From Spartobacteria bacterium (GTDB taxonomy: Bacteria; Verrucomicrobiota; Verrucomicrobiia; Chthoniobacterales; UBA10450), in contig PNAA01000046.1 of assembly GCA_003169975.1 (NCBI GenBank), positions 1 through 64,000 on the forward strand: 64,000 nt of DNA, given 5' to 3'. Shown here one piece after another: positions 43,686 through 52,827 of this stretch; the first letter of the stretch is position 1; each line of letters starts with the position of its first letter. The notes beneath the pieces are model-generated. The model did no database searches and was not told the origin of the DNA. It worked only from the letters and a program-made list of their open reading frames with translations. The translations under genes and the position numbers were made by a program.

Positions 43686-44546
43686 ATGCTTATGCCCGAC
43701 AACGCTTCCCCGTCGCCAGGGACCGAGACGACGCTCGTCCGCGCCCCGGGCGATCTCTTGGCCGGGGTTGGTGAGAAGAGCCGCTCCATGCTCCTGGAAG
43801 TCGGGAGCATGTTCTGGTTCGTCATCCATACGATTGGGGAAACACTCGACCGGATGCGCCGCGGACGCGTGCCCTTCCGGGCAGCGAGTTTCTTTCGCTA
43901 TACCGAGCGGGCCGGTGTCGGCTCGGTGCCGCTGGTCGCGATGGTTTCTTTTTTCCTCGGCCTAACGATGGCGCTCCTGACCGGTTATCAACTGGAGCGC
44001 TTCGGGACGGAGCGGCTCGTGCCCGGCCTGGTGGCGATCTCCTTCACCCGTGAGCTCGGGCCGTTGCTCACCGGCATCATGCTCGCGGCGCGGATCGGCG
44101 CCTCCTACACGGCGGAACTCGGGACGATGCAGGTCTCGGAGGAAGTCGAGGCGATCGAAGCGATGGGCATCGGTCCGCTGCGGTTTTTGGTCGCACCGCG
44201 TCTCCTGGCGCTCTTCGCCCTGACGCCTTGTTTGAGCGTCATCTCCAGCGTAGCGGCGATCTTCGCCTCGGCGCTGATCTCGCGCGCCTATTTCAACATC
44301 GCGTTTATTTATTTCCAGGATCTCGTCCTGCACAGCCTGCTCATCCGCGACATCGTGACCGGCGTCCTGAAGAGCTTCATGTTCGGGCTGCTCATCGGCG
44401 CGATCGCCTGCTACCGCGGGCTGACGGTGAAAGGCGGCGCGGCCGGCGTCGGCAACGCGACCACGTCGAGTGTCGTTACCGCAATCACGGTCGTGATCGG
44501 TTTCGACACGCTTTTCAACATCGTCTACATCGTCTTTTTCCCGTGA
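43686..44546 (+). CDS. mlaE: MlaE-type phospholipid transport permease
   Basis: 286 aa. SVPLVAMVSFFLGLTMALLTGYQLERF, ELGPLLTGIMLAARIGASYTAELGTM and EEVEAIEAMGIGPLRFLVAPR are the MlaE signature; five or six membrane segments. It is the inner-membrane permease of the Mla system that trafficks phospholipids between membranes. ATG 43686 or 43692. The next gene starts inside its stop (GTGA). The open frame extends upstream only as an antisense shadow of the peptidase gene. Confidence 0.93.
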   Translation: MLMPDNASPSPGTETTLVRAPGDLLAGVGEKSRSMLLEVGSMFWFVIHTIGETLDRMRRGRVPFRAASFFRYTERAGVGSVPLVAMVSFFLGLTMALLTGYQLERFGTERLVPGLVAISFTRELGPLLTGIMLAARIGASYTAELGTMQVSEEVEAIEAMGIGPLRFLVAPRLLALFALTPCLSVISSVAAIFASALISRAYFNIAFIYFQDLVLHSLLIRDIVTGVLKSFMFGLLIGAIACYRGLTVKGGAAGVGNATTSSVVTAITVVIGFDTLFNIVYIVFFP

Positions 44547-45334
44547 GCGACGCGCCCCAACACATCGTCGAGCTGCGCGACGTGCAGCTCGCGTTTGCCG
44601 AGAAGAAGGTGCTCAACGGTATTTCATTGAAAGTCGAGCCGCTCGACCGGCTCGTCATCATGGGCCAGAGCGGGAGCGGCAAGAGCACCATCCTGCGCCT
44701 GATTCTGGGTATTCTGCAGCCGAACGCAGGCGAGATCTTCTTCAAGCAGTTTGAGATTTCGCGCCTGCAGCGCCGGAAGCTGCAACAAGTGCGCAGTCGG
44801 ATCGGGATGGTCTATCAATATTCCGCGCTCCTCAGCTCACGGAACGTGCGCGACAACATCGCCCTCCCGCTCGAGGAGCTGACGCGGAAGACCCGCGCCG
44901 AGATCGACAAGATCGTGGATGAAAAGCTCGAACTCGTCGGCATGCAGGAATCCAAAAACCAGATGCCTTCCGAGCTGAGCGGCGGGATGCGCAAACGCGT
45001 CAGCCTCGCCCGCGCGCTCGTCATGGATCCCGAACTGATCCTGTTCGACGAACCCTCCGCCGGGCTCGACCCGGTCATCAGCTCGGTGATCGACGAATTA
45101 ATCATCAGCTTGACCGAGCGTTCCAAGGTGACCTCGGTTATCGTTACCCATGAAATGGACAGCGCCTTTCGCATTGCCACCCGCATGGCCATGCTCTACC
45201 AAGGCGAAGTCATCGCGGACGCCGAGCCCGAGCGGCTCAAGAAATCGGACAATCCAGTCGTGCAGCAATTCCTGAGCGGCAGCACCGAAGGTCCCATCCT
45301 GGAAGGAAGCAAAGATGCAGTTGCGACGAAATGA
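44543..45334 (+). CDS. mlaF: MlaF-type ABC ATPase
   Basis: 263 aa. Walker A GQSGSGKSTI, Q-loop MVYQYSALL, signature LSGGMRKRVSLARAL, Walker B ELILFDEPSAGLDP, and switch His in VIVTHEMDS. The GGMRKR variant is typical of MlaF. Begins at GTG 44543 overlapping mlaE, and its end overlaps mlaD by 20 bases, so EFD are tightly coupled. Confidence 0.94.
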   Translation: MSDAPQHIVELRDVQLAFAEKKVLNGISLKVEPLDRLVIMGQSGSGKSTILRLILGILQPNAGEIFFKQFEISRLQRRKLQQVRSRIGMVYQYSALLSSRNVRDNIALPLEELTRKTRAEIDKIVDEKLELVGMQESKNQMPSELSGGMRKRVSLARALVMDPELILFDEPSAGLDPVISSVIDELIISLTERSKVTSVIVTHEMDSAFRIATRMAMLYQGEVIADAEPERLKKSDNPVVQQFLSGSTEGPILEGSKDAVATK

Positions 45335-46286
45335 AATCACGACGGGCCTGCTCGTGCTCGCCACGGTCGGGATCCTCGCCTTCATCCTCATCCTGCTCGG
45401 CGCGCCGGGATTGTTCCGTCCGCTGGTTGTTTACAAGCTCTACTTCGACAACGCCGCCGGGATCAAGCTCGGCGCTCCCGTTCTCCTCGCGGGCCGCAAA
45501 GTTGGCCAGGTCAAGTCGCTTACCTCGCCGGTCTCGCGAGATGAAGCCGCGGCCGCCCTCGAAGCTGCCGGCAACCTCGGCACGGTGGATGAACCGGCCG
45601 GCACCCTCCCCCATTTCGAAGTGCGGATCGACGTCGAGGTCGATCGCGCCGCCATCGTTTACAAGAACGCCAACGTTCGCCTCATGACCCTGGGATTGTT
45701 AGGCGATACGGCGATCGACATCTCCGGCGGCAACGATCACTCCGGCAAATCCGAGGGCGGGCAGGTCTTCGCCGGCAACCGCGTGCCCGATTTCTCGGAG
45801 GCGGTCGCGAAAATGCTCGGGATCATTGGGCCAGTCGCGACTCAGGCGACCGCGACAATGAAGGAATTGCAAAACACCGTCACCAACCTGAGCAAGATCA
45901 CCGACGACAACGCTCCCCTCACCCTCGCGCTCGGCCAGTTCAAGATTTTCACCGAACACCTCAACCAGATCACCGCCCCCGACAGTTCCCTCTCGAAATC
46001 GCTCGCCCACATCGAAGACCTGAGCAACCAACTGACGAAGAACGACAACATCACCGTGACCCTGGCGAATTTCCGCGACTCCTCCGAGAAGCTGAAGGCC
46101 GCCTTCGACAGCCTCGGCCCGGACATCGAAGCCACTTTGCGCAACACGAAAGACTTCACCGCCACCTTGCGCAGCCAGCCGTGGCGACTCGTCTGGCCGA
46201 GCACGAAGAATTATCCCGAAGGCGAAGCGACCCCCGTGCCGGTGCGCAAAGCGACCAGGGTGAAATCGCGCCGCGCGAATCCGTAG
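45315..46286 (+). CDS. mlaD: MCE-domain lipid-binding protein MlaD
   Basis: 323 aa. An N-terminal anchor (ITTGLLVLATVGILAFILILL) is followed by the MCE core (VYKLYFDNAAGIKLGAPVLLAGRKVGQV, VRLMTLGLLGDTAIDIS). A long helical C terminus (TATMKELQNTVTNLSKIT and more) extends beyond the MCE domain and may form a tube toward the outer membrane. No MlaC or MlaB gene follows here. Confidence 0.9.
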   Translation: MQLRRNEITTGLLVLATVGILAFILILLGAPGLFRPLVVYKLYFDNAAGIKLGAPVLLAGRKVGQVKSLTSPVSRDEAAAALEAAGNLGTVDEPAGTLPHFEVRIDVEVDRAAIVYKNANVRLMTLGLLGDTAIDISGGNDHSGKSEGGQVFAGNRVPDFSEAVAKMLGIIGPVATQATATMKELQNTVTNLSKITDDNAPLTLALGQFKIFTEHLNQITAPDSSLSKSLAHIEDLSNQLTKNDNITVTLANFRDSSEKLKAAFDSLGPDIEATLRNTKDFTATLRSQPWRLVWPSTKNYPEGEATPVPVRKATRVKSRRANP

Positions 46287-46322
46287 CGGCCACCGGTCAC
46301 TCCCTTCCTACGGTCCCGATCT

Positions 46323-46565
46323 TTGCGAAAAGACCTGATAGTCACTGACGAATCCTTGAATCAGCTCTACTACGGAGATAATTTGCAAGTGCTGCGGGAG
46401 CACGTCGCGGATGAGTCGGTGGACCTGATCTATCTCGATCCGCCGCTTAGTTCGAAGCGCGATTACAACCTGCTCTTCAAGTCACCGAAAGGCGTGACGA
46501 GCGAGGCACAGATCGAGGCGTGAGGATACGTGGCATTGGAACGAGCAGGCGAAGTGCGAATTCAA
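46323..46565 (+). pseudogene. 5' remnant of a site-specific DNA methyltransferase
   Basis: The first frame gives LYYGDNLQVLREHVADESVDLIYLDPPL and RDYNLLFKSPKG, then SEAQIEA and a stop at 46521. Reading on in another frame from 46522 restores EDTWHWNEQAKCEF, so two bases are missing (family: EAFEDTWHWNEQA). DPPL stands where DPPF/Y is usual. The rest of the gene is gone; matching C-terminal pieces are found at 51660 and 54903. This marks the left edge of the accessory island. Confidence 0.8.
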
Positions 46566-46622
46566 CCCCGGGACATGTCGAAAAAACGTGACAGGCTTGA
46601 GTTGTGCTGATTCATTGGAAAC

Positions 46623-46805
46623 ATGGCGACAAAGACTCTCCGGGTGGTGATGGACTCAAAATACACGGGTACCTTTACGCGGTCGCAGATCGAACACGCA
46701 GTTCGCGTTGTTGAACGAGATTCGGCTCGTGGCGATTACATGCGCAAAGGCCAGAGCGCTTCCTCGAAATCTGCGGCCAAACGCAAGGCATCCGCAAAGC
46801 GGTAG
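46623..46805 (+). CDS. Small basic hypothetical protein, 60 aa
   Basis: Begins MATKTLRVVMDSKYTGTFTR and ends in a Ser/Lys/Ala tail (SSKSAAKRKASAKR), suggesting nucleic-acid contact. The next gene starts 12 bases later on the same strand, so the two probably form a unit. No family recognised. Confidence 0.5.
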   Translation: MATKTLRVVMDSKYTGTFTRSQIEHAVRVVERDSARGDYMRKGQSASSKSAAKRKASAKR

Positions 46806-46817
46806 CCTGTTCCGCAG

Positions 46818-47447
46818 ATGCGCAGCGAATATGAGCTGAGCGTCTTCATCAACTGCCCTTTCGATAGTGCATATCGGAAACTTCCTTATGCGATCGTCTT
46901 CACTGTTCACGACTGCGGCTACATCGCTCGCAGCGCTCTGGAGCTGAGCGATACAAGCCAGGTCCGAATAACGAAGATCCTGCGGATCATCTCCGAGTGC
47001 CAGATCGGCCTCCACGATATTTCTCGCACTGAGCTGGATTCAAAAACCAAACTGCCGCGGTTTAACATGCCATTGGAACTGGGAATGTTCCTGGCGGCGA
47101 AGGAATACGGGTCAGCAAAGCAGCGGCGAAAGATCTGCCTGGTGCTCGACCGATCGCCACATCGCTACCAAAAATTCTGCTCCGATATTGCTGGACAGGA
47201 TATCAGCACCCACGGCCGCAACATTGGACGGGCGATGCGCGCTGTCCGTGACTTCCTACGGAGTGCCGCCCCGTCGAACGTGATAATCCCCGAAGGCGCT
47301 AAGATCTATAAACGCTACTTGCGGTTCTCAGCCGCTTTACCTGCGCTCTGCCACGAGCTCGGTCAACCGAAAGAGAATCTCACTTTCCGGGATTACACGG
47401 GCTTCGTCTCGACTTGGCTAAAAGAGCACGCTGTTCCGGCTCTGTGA
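46818..47447 (+). CDS. TIR/NDT-like Rossmann-fold protein, putative defence gene
   Basis: 209 aa. VFINCPFDSAYRKLPYAIVFTV resembles the first strand-helix of TIR-like or nucleoside deoxyribosyltransferase (NDT) folds; IGLHDISRTE and PRFNMPLELGMFLAAKEYG carry conserved acidic residues where such enzymes hold a catalytic Glu; YQKFCSDIAGQDI follows. The same block order recurs in uncharacterised proteins near defence genes. A nucleotide- or NAD-cleaving role is possible but only inferred. It lies in an island marked by methyltransferase debris. Confidence 0.5.
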   Translation: MRSEYELSVFINCPFDSAYRKLPYAIVFTVHDCGYIARSALELSDTSQVRITKILRIISECQIGLHDISRTELDSKTKLPRFNMPLELGMFLAAKEYGSAKQRRKICLVLDRSPHRYQKFCSDIAGQDISTHGRNIGRAMRAVRDFLRSAAPSNVIIPEGAKIYKRYLRFSAALPALCHELGQPKENLTFRDYTGFVSTWLKEHAVPAL

Positions 47448-47572
47448 CTCGATTACGCACCCTTCATAGGCGTCGCCAAAGAGCCGGACAAGCGGCGGAA
47501 GTAACTCGCGCTAATGCGCTCAGGCCGCCGCGCGGATGAGTCACAGACTAAAGAAAACAAGGTTCGTTGTAG

Positions 47573-47977
47573 CTATGTGGGCGCATAGATACAAAGTCCG
47601 AGCTTGATACCACGGTCTCCCAACACCTTCAGTGTCCGTGCTGACGCCTCCACACCCTCTCCTGCTTCGCTCATGAAGTACACGCAGAATAGATCAATCT
47701 TGTATTCACCGGATAACGTCGCCCATGCCGACAAATCGTTGTTCACTCGCCTGAATAATTCAGCGACGTGAGCATTAACGTCACCGGGCTGCTGCTCAGC
47801 GGCGTCCAGATGCCAACCCCCGGTCTTACGGACTATGGCCTTCCATTTCGATGGCTCGATTTGACCTTTGACATAGCCCAGCGTCGGGCTGCAGCCAAGG
47901 AGCCGCGAAATCGCATCGGGCTTGAGCGAATCCCCGCCGATCCTCAAGGCAGCACATGAATGGTGTAGATGAGGCAT
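47573..47977 (-). CDS. DUF4279 family protein
   Basis: 134 aa from ATG 47977. AALRIGGDSLKPDAISRLLGCSPT with GGWHLDAAEQQPGDVNAHV matches DUF4279, an immunity-like family often found beside toxins in variable loci. Function unproven. Oriented opposite to its neighbours; 47978-48234 upstream holds no gene that I can support. Confidence 0.7.
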   Translation of the reverse strand: MPHLHHSCAALRIGGDSLKPDAISRLLGCSPTLGYVKGQIEPSKWKAIVRKTGGWHLDAAEQQPGDVNAHVAELFRRVNNDLSAWATLSGEYKIDLFCVYFMSEAGEGVEASARTLKVLGDRGIKLGLCIYAPT

Positions 47978-48234
47978 TGAAGAAGATCTAAAATTCCGTC
48001 TCAACTATTCATGCGCAACCTCGCGATGCACGCCTTTGGCTCGAACATCAGGTCGTTCCAATTGAATCGCCCGTCTGGTGACTAGCGAAACTCCATCGCG
48101 ACCGAATCGAAGCAGACGTTCAATGTCTCGCATTCCGGCGCGCTGACTTTGAACCGCAGTCGTAATTCCGCTTTGGCGATCCACCGCAGCTTTACAGCCG
48201 CTAGCATACCTCGTACGCTCCACGAAAGTCGCAC

Positions 48235-49368
48235 ATGCGGAACATTTTCCTTCTCTACATCCCGCCAGGCAATGCGGAAGCGATGATCCACTACCAGGAC
48301 ACAATCCGTAGCAAAGTTGCCTTCGAGCGGATTGCGCCGCACGTCGCGCCGACCCTTGGCCGTAAGCTACAGCAGGTGTTCGGTTCCCGTCCGATAGCGG
48401 TCTGGGGATCACGCGACTCTCCCGCGAATCGAACCAAGTTCGATCGCATGTGTGAGGGGGATGAAATCCTGATCGTCGAAGGCAGCACCATCAAGTTGCT
48501 GGGGCGCGTCGCTGGAAAGCTCGTGAGCCCGCCGCTATCCGTCGAGCTATGGAAGAACCTTCGTGGCGATGTTGTCGCAGGTTGGGACCTCATCTACTTC
48601 ATCGCCAATTCCCGCGAGATCGATCTTCCCTTCGCCGAATTCTGTAGGCTCTTCGGCTATAAAGAAAACCTCCAGCTGCGCGGATTTACGAGCGTCATGC
48701 GACGACGACTGGAAGCCTTCTACGCGCAGTATGACGATCTGTATTCGATCCTGATCAGTCTAAAACAAGGGCGCGGTATCAAGGAAGTTCCAGAACCCGA
48801 TGCGTACAAGGCGGAGCCCATTCGGGACGAGGAACCCTCACCCATTCCACCGCGAGACGCGTCAGAACACCTCCGAATGCAGTGGCTGCTTTTGAAGATG
48901 GGACGGCAGGCCGGCGAGAAGGTCTGGGCACCGCGGAATGATCAGCAAAGACTCACCTCGGAATACAATTTCGGCGACTTCGCGGAAACCTTTGCAGCCG
49001 GTCTGGATACACAGGTTAAGTATATCGAGAATATCGACGTCGTTTGGAAAGAGGAGTTCCGGATCGATGCTGCATTCGAAATTGAAAACAGCACGTCGAT
49101 TTACTCGGGCTTGTTGCGTTTCGCAGACCTCACGATGGTCGCACCGAATACGATCTATCCGATGTTTATTGTGGCTCCAGGAGAGCGGAGGAACCGGGTG
49201 CGCGAGCAACTAACGCGACCTAGTTTTCGACATCTCGGGATTCATGAGAAGGTTCGTTATCTCTCTTACGAAAACGTCAATGAAATCGACGACTTTTTCG
49301 GTGGAGCTGAGGCGGGCTTATCGGTTGACGTATTTCGCGCGAAGTCAGAAGCGCTAGGCGTTATCTAG
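48235..49368 (+). CDS. Putative EVE/PUA-like reader fused to a PD-(D/E)XK nuclease
   Basis: 377 aa. Residues about 50-155 (GDEILIVEGSTIKLLGRVAG, GWDLIYFIANSREIDLPFAE, FGYKENLQLRGFTSV) resemble EVE/PUA-like folds that read modified bases. Residues 210-330 have a candidate PD-(D/E)XK core: D278 in RIDAAFEIENSTS with E282 and E284, followed by SGLLRFADLTMVAPN. Read together this suggests a modification-dependent restriction factor. Domain calls are by eye and the nuclease Lys is not certain. The methyltransferase nearby is dead, so self-protection would have to come from elsewhere. Confidence 0.5.
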   Translation: MRNIFLLYIPPGNAEAMIHYQDTIRSKVAFERIAPHVAPTLGRKLQQVFGSRPIAVWGSRDSPANRTKFDRMCEGDEILIVEGSTIKLLGRVAGKLVSPPLSVELWKNLRGDVVAGWDLIYFIANSREIDLPFAEFCRLFGYKENLQLRGFTSVMRRRLEAFYAQYDDLYSILISLKQGRGIKEVPEPDAYKAEPIRDEEPSPIPPRDASEHLRMQWLLLKMGRQAGEKVWAPRNDQQRLTSEYNFGDFAETFAAGLDTQVKYIENIDVVWKEEFRIDAAFEIENSTSIYSGLLRFADLTMVAPNTIYPMFIVAPGERRNRVREQLTRPSFRHLGIHEKVRYLSYENVNEIDDFFGGAEAGLSVDVFRAKSEALGVI

Positions 49369-49441
49369 GATCGAGCCCAAGCTGTATGGCGGCCCGGCCC
49401 AATGCGCACCCGACGCAGGCTCGAAGGTGTGCACGTGTTTT

Positions 49442-51403
49442 TTACTCCTGCCCGTGGCCTGCGTTAAAAAGTTCGAGCGCCTGCAGGAAGGGCTCTTCGA
49501 GGTCCATGCCCGAGTCGAGGTCTGGCGCAATGCGCTTGAAGCCCGCATGCATCAGGGACATGAGGTGTAGGCCCGAGAAGGTTTCACCAGGGATTGTCCG
49601 CAGCGTGTATTTCTTTTCGGGACTCGCGTAGTCCAAGCCGCTGCGACCGAGCATTCCGATCTCGAAGGAGATGGCGCGAACTTCCTCAACGTCCATCGAC
49701 GAGTAGCGCTTCAGCGCGTCGAGCAGAAACCAAACGGCAGCGGGGTATTTCTCCCGCAGCAGTTCGGGGTTGGTCGTGCCTTCCTTGGCTAGTGGTTCCG
49801 TGACTTCGTGCGTGCCGGGGTCGGGCTTCCATTCATACCAGCCGCGCAGGCCGAGCAGATCGGCGAAGGTATCGACGAGGTCATATTCATCGCCTGGCTG
49901 GAGCGCGTCGCGACGATCTTTCCAAAGCTGGAAAAGACGTGGCGATAGATTCGCTCCGTCGAGCTGCTTATAGGCCGACCACGACTCGGTGGCACCGTGG
50001 GTGAAGTCGTCGAGAAAGAGCGCCATGGTTCCATTGAGCGCGGTGAGAGCTCGGAGAACTTTTGGCGGCGTGAGCTTGCGAATCTCTGGATGGATCGTGG
50101 CGGCCAGCGCTTCACCTGCGAGGCGATGGAGCGAAACAAACTGCGCGGGGCGTAGAACCGGCATCTCGCGGTGGAGCAGCGTCTCGATCCACATATCGAG
50201 TGGCGTATTGAAGATGCACGCGCTGAGACCGCCGACGAGATCGAGCACCACACGCGTGATCGCATCGTCAGAGTAACCCTGTCGCTCCAACTTCTTGATG
50301 TCCGGCGAGAGAGAGCGGATCGCCACTTCCCGCGATGCAGCCGTGGTCGCGAACCAACGATTCCGGCTTACGTTTCTGGCTAACGACTCAAGTCGTATGT
50401 GAGTGAGCTCATGCGCCCCAATATGTTGTGCATCGGGGGGGGGTAGCCGGTCGCTGACCTGCACAATGTGATGATCCCGACCGCGCTTCCACGCCACCTG
50501 CGCGACTCCGCTGAGTAGTCCCGGCACCGCTTCCGTACGCACTTCCACCGGATAACCGGAGAGCGCGGCGACCTCCGCCTTGTAGGTTTCGAGTGCTTTG
50601 AAAACGTCGGAGCCCTGCGCCTCTGCGAGCTGGCGCTGCGCGCTCAAGTAGAGCTTCCGACCCTCGGCGAAGATCGGCTGCGACCGTGCGTCCATCACCT
50701 CCGCGCGGCTGAACATCGAATCAAGCACCTCGACAACCTGCACCGGTTGATCCTGCGCGTCGAGGAGCATGGCTTTTCCGACCCAGGCATTGGCGAATTC
50801 CGGGTGCGACGCGATGGCTTCGTCGAAACACCGCAGTGCCTTTGCCGGATCACCGAGTTCCTGTGAAACGGCCGCGAGACTGTTCAGCGCATACGGGTCG
50901 CCGGGCTTCAACTCCAGCGCGCGAGTGAAGAAACGCGCCGCCGTCGTGAGATCGCGGTCGTGCTTCACGTAGATATTTCCGAGCACGACGTAACTCCAAG
51001 CGTCGTCCGGCTTGAGCCGTAGCGCGTCGATAAGTTGGTCCTTCGCCGCGGACATGTCGCCAAGCTCAAAGAATGTCATTGCCAACTCGCGCCGCGCGTC
51101 AGCCATCGCCGGATCGAGTTCGAGGACTCTCTCGTAAATTTCCTTCGCTTTTCGGAACTCACCGCTCTTCGCCCGCTTTGCCGCCTTCTCGAGAAGTCGA
51201 CGCGCCTCCGTTTGCTTCTGCTCGGTGGCTTCCTCGAACTGAATGGTAGCAACGCCATTGCTGATTTCGACGTCGACTTCTCCGGGCAGATAATCGAATT
51301 GCTTGCGGATCACGTCGACGATTTCGGCAGTCGAAAGCCCTCCACTCAAATCGAGCGGAGAAAGAAAGTCCAGATCGGCAAGCCGAACTACAAGGGTGAC
51401 CAT
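49442..51403 (-). CDS. TPR protein with HExxH metallopeptidase-like motif
   Basis: 653 aa. An N-terminal domain (about 1-60) is followed by TPR units (SGEFRKAKEIYERVLELDPAM; ELGDMSAAKDQLIDALRLKPDD; TTAARFFTRALELKPGDP; PAKALRCFDEAIASHPEF). Residues 331-335 are HELTH in AHELTHIRLESLARN, a zincin-type metal-binding motif, within a long C-terminal domain of unknown family. ATG 51403 has an AAAGGA ribosome site. It may be a regulated protease or a peptidase-like effector in the island. Confidence 0.6.
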   Translation of the reverse strand: MVTLVVRLADLDFLSPLDLSGGLSTAEIVDVIRKQFDYLPGEVDVEISNGVATIQFEEATEQKQTEARRLLEKAAKRAKSGEFRKAKEIYERVLELDPAMADARRELAMTFFELGDMSAAKDQLIDALRLKPDDAWSYVVLGNIYVKHDRDLTTAARFFTRALELKPGDPYALNSLAAVSQELGDPAKALRCFDEAIASHPEFANAWVGKAMLLDAQDQPVQVVEVLDSMFSRAEVMDARSQPIFAEGRKLYLSAQRQLAEAQGSDVFKALETYKAEVAALSGYPVEVRTEAVPGLLSGVAQVAWKRGRDHHIVQVSDRLPPPDAQHIGAHELTHIRLESLARNVSRNRWFATTAASREVAIRSLSPDIKKLERQGYSDDAITRVVLDLVGGLSACIFNTPLDMWIETLLHREMPVLRPAQFVSLHRLAGEALAATIHPEIRKLTPPKVLRALTALNGTMALFLDDFTHGATESWSAYKQLDGANLSPRLFQLWKDRRDALQPGDEYDLVDTFADLLGLRGWYEWKPDPGTHEVTEPLAKEGTTNPELLREKYPAAVWFLLDALKRYSSMDVEEVRAISFEIGMLGRSGLDYASPEKKYTLRTIPGETFSGLHLMSLMHAGFKRIAPDLDSGMDLEEPFLQALELFNAGHGQE

Positions 51404-51659
51404 GGGAATCCTTTGCACTGGTCCGGCAATTCCTTCGAGGCAACACTCAGCCGACCTATGCTAAACAACTGCAGGACAAACCGCTTCATTTTCGCCGACC
51501 GACGCACACTTTGAAGTTTTGGTGGCATCGCGATTTCGAAATCTTCGAGCCGAAGTTGGAATGGGAGCTGTGCCTGAGGATTGAAATTGTCGCGCTTCGG
51601 TCGGTTGCGCTCGGCTGGCATTGCGCGGCAGATTAGCGACGTGTCGATTAGCGGTCAAC

Positions 51660-51797
51660 TTTCGCGGCGTGCAGCTCCTCACAATCGACGGCCTACTCAA
51701 CGGCGCGCAGCGCGCCGAGCATCCCGATTACGAGCCGAACCTGAATTTCAAGAAGGCGAAAGCGGAGATGGACGCGGAGCAGCGGGAGTTGATTTGA
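51660..51797 (+). pseudogene. 3' remnant of a DNA methyltransferase (copy A)
   Basis: 46 codons ending in a natural stop: VQLLTIDGLLNG, AEHPDYEPNLNFKKAKAEMD and EQRELI. This is the usual C-terminal end (GLLNGxQRAEHPDYEPDLNFKKAKAE) of the same methyltransferase family whose start is at 46323. Same strand. The 97 bases from 51701 are repeated, slightly decayed, at 54903-54995. Confidence 0.75.
51701..51797 (+). repeat. Direct repeat A flanking the metal-transport module
   Basis: About 95 bases from the 3' end of the methyltransferase; the partner at 54903-54995 is roughly 85 percent identical by eye, with one single-base deletion and one missing codon. The two copies bracket three metal-transporter genes. 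Confidence 0.65.
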
Positions 51798-51826
51798 AAT
51801 TCAGCATTCGGGGCTAGGCTTTGCCT

Positions 51827-52798
51827 ATGCACCAGACCGAACACGCGCGGTTCCAGCATTCGCACGATTTCGTGCACGATTTCTCACGCGCAGAGCGACG
51901 GACTCGCGTGGTGATCGGAATCACGGCCGCGATGATGCTGTTGGAGATTACCGCCGGCATCCTGTCGCATTCGATGGCGCTGTTGGCCGACGGGTGGCAC
52001 ATGAGCACCCACGTCATCGCCTTTGTGATGGCGGCGATCGCTTATCACTTTACCCGGCGGCATGCGGACGACGCGCGGTTTAGCTTCGGCACAGGGAAAA
52101 TCGGCGTCCTCGGCGGCTACTCCAGCGCCATCGTGCTTTCCATTATCGCTCTAGCGATGGCGGGCGAATCGGTGCATCGGCTTTTCTCGCCACTAGCCAT
52201 TCACTTCAATGAGGCGATCGGAATCGCGGCGCTCGGCCTCTGCGTGAACCTCGTCTGCGCCTTCCTGCTCAAGGACGATCCACACCATCAACATCATCAC
52301 GACGCACACGATCACGGCACGCAATCGACGGGCAGTCATCACCACGATCTCAACCTGCGCGCGGCCTATGTACATGTGATCGCGGACGCGTTCACGAGCG
52401 TGCTGGCGATTAGCGCGCTAACGTCGGGCAAGTTCTTCGGCTGGGCGTGGCTCGATCCAACGGTTGGTATTGTCGGCAGCGGCGTTGTCTTTTCCTGGGC
52501 TTACACGCTCCTGCGCAACACCGGGACGGTTCTCCTCGACGTGACGCCGGCGACTTCGGATCTACCGGAGGAGATCCGGCGCGCGATCGAGAGCGACGGA
52601 GATTCAGTCGTGACGGACCTGCACATCTGGCAGGTCAGCAGCGGCAAGTTCGCTGCTATCGTTTCGATTGTCGCGCACGAGCCGAAGAGCTGCGAAGCGT
52701 ATCGCGCACTGCTTCAGGAGCACGAGGAGCTGGTGCACGTCACAATCGAGACGCAGCAATGTTCCCAGCCTGAGCTGCTGCACGTCGCGGGCGAGTAG
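51827..52798 (+). CDS. DmeF-like cation diffusion facilitator (Co/Ni efflux)
   Basis: 323 aa. RRTRVVIGITAAMMLLEITAG, SHSMALLADGWHMSTH (metal site HxxxD-type), RFSFGTGKIGVLGGYSSAI and a His-rich loop (HHQHHHDAHDHG) match the DmeF branch. Six membrane segments. Exports divalent metals against protons. ATG 51827 fits the family; TTG 51821 is also possible. Lies 30 bases after methyltransferase remnant A. Confidence 0.85.
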   Translation: MHQTEHARFQHSHDFVHDFSRAERRTRVVIGITAAMMLLEITAGILSHSMALLADGWHMSTHVIAFVMAAIAYHFTRRHADDARFSFGTGKIGVLGGYSSAIVLSIIALAMAGESVHRLFSPLAIHFNEAIGIAALGLCVNLVCAFLLKDDPHHQHHHDAHDHGTQSTGSHHHDLNLRAAYVHVIADAFTSVLAISALTSGKFFGWAWLDPTVGIVGSGVVFSWAYTLLRNTGTVLLDVTPATSDLPEEIRRAIESDGDSVVTDLHIWQVSSGKFAAIVSIVAHEPKSCEAYRALLQEHEELVHVTIETQQCSQPELLHVAGE

Positions 52799-52827
52799 GA
52801 ATTCGACACGTTCACCCCCACATAACA

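Noticed and set aside
48005-48412. Minus-strand frame opposite the nuclease-like gene's start
   Set aside because: No similarity and it overlaps a better supported plus-strand gene.
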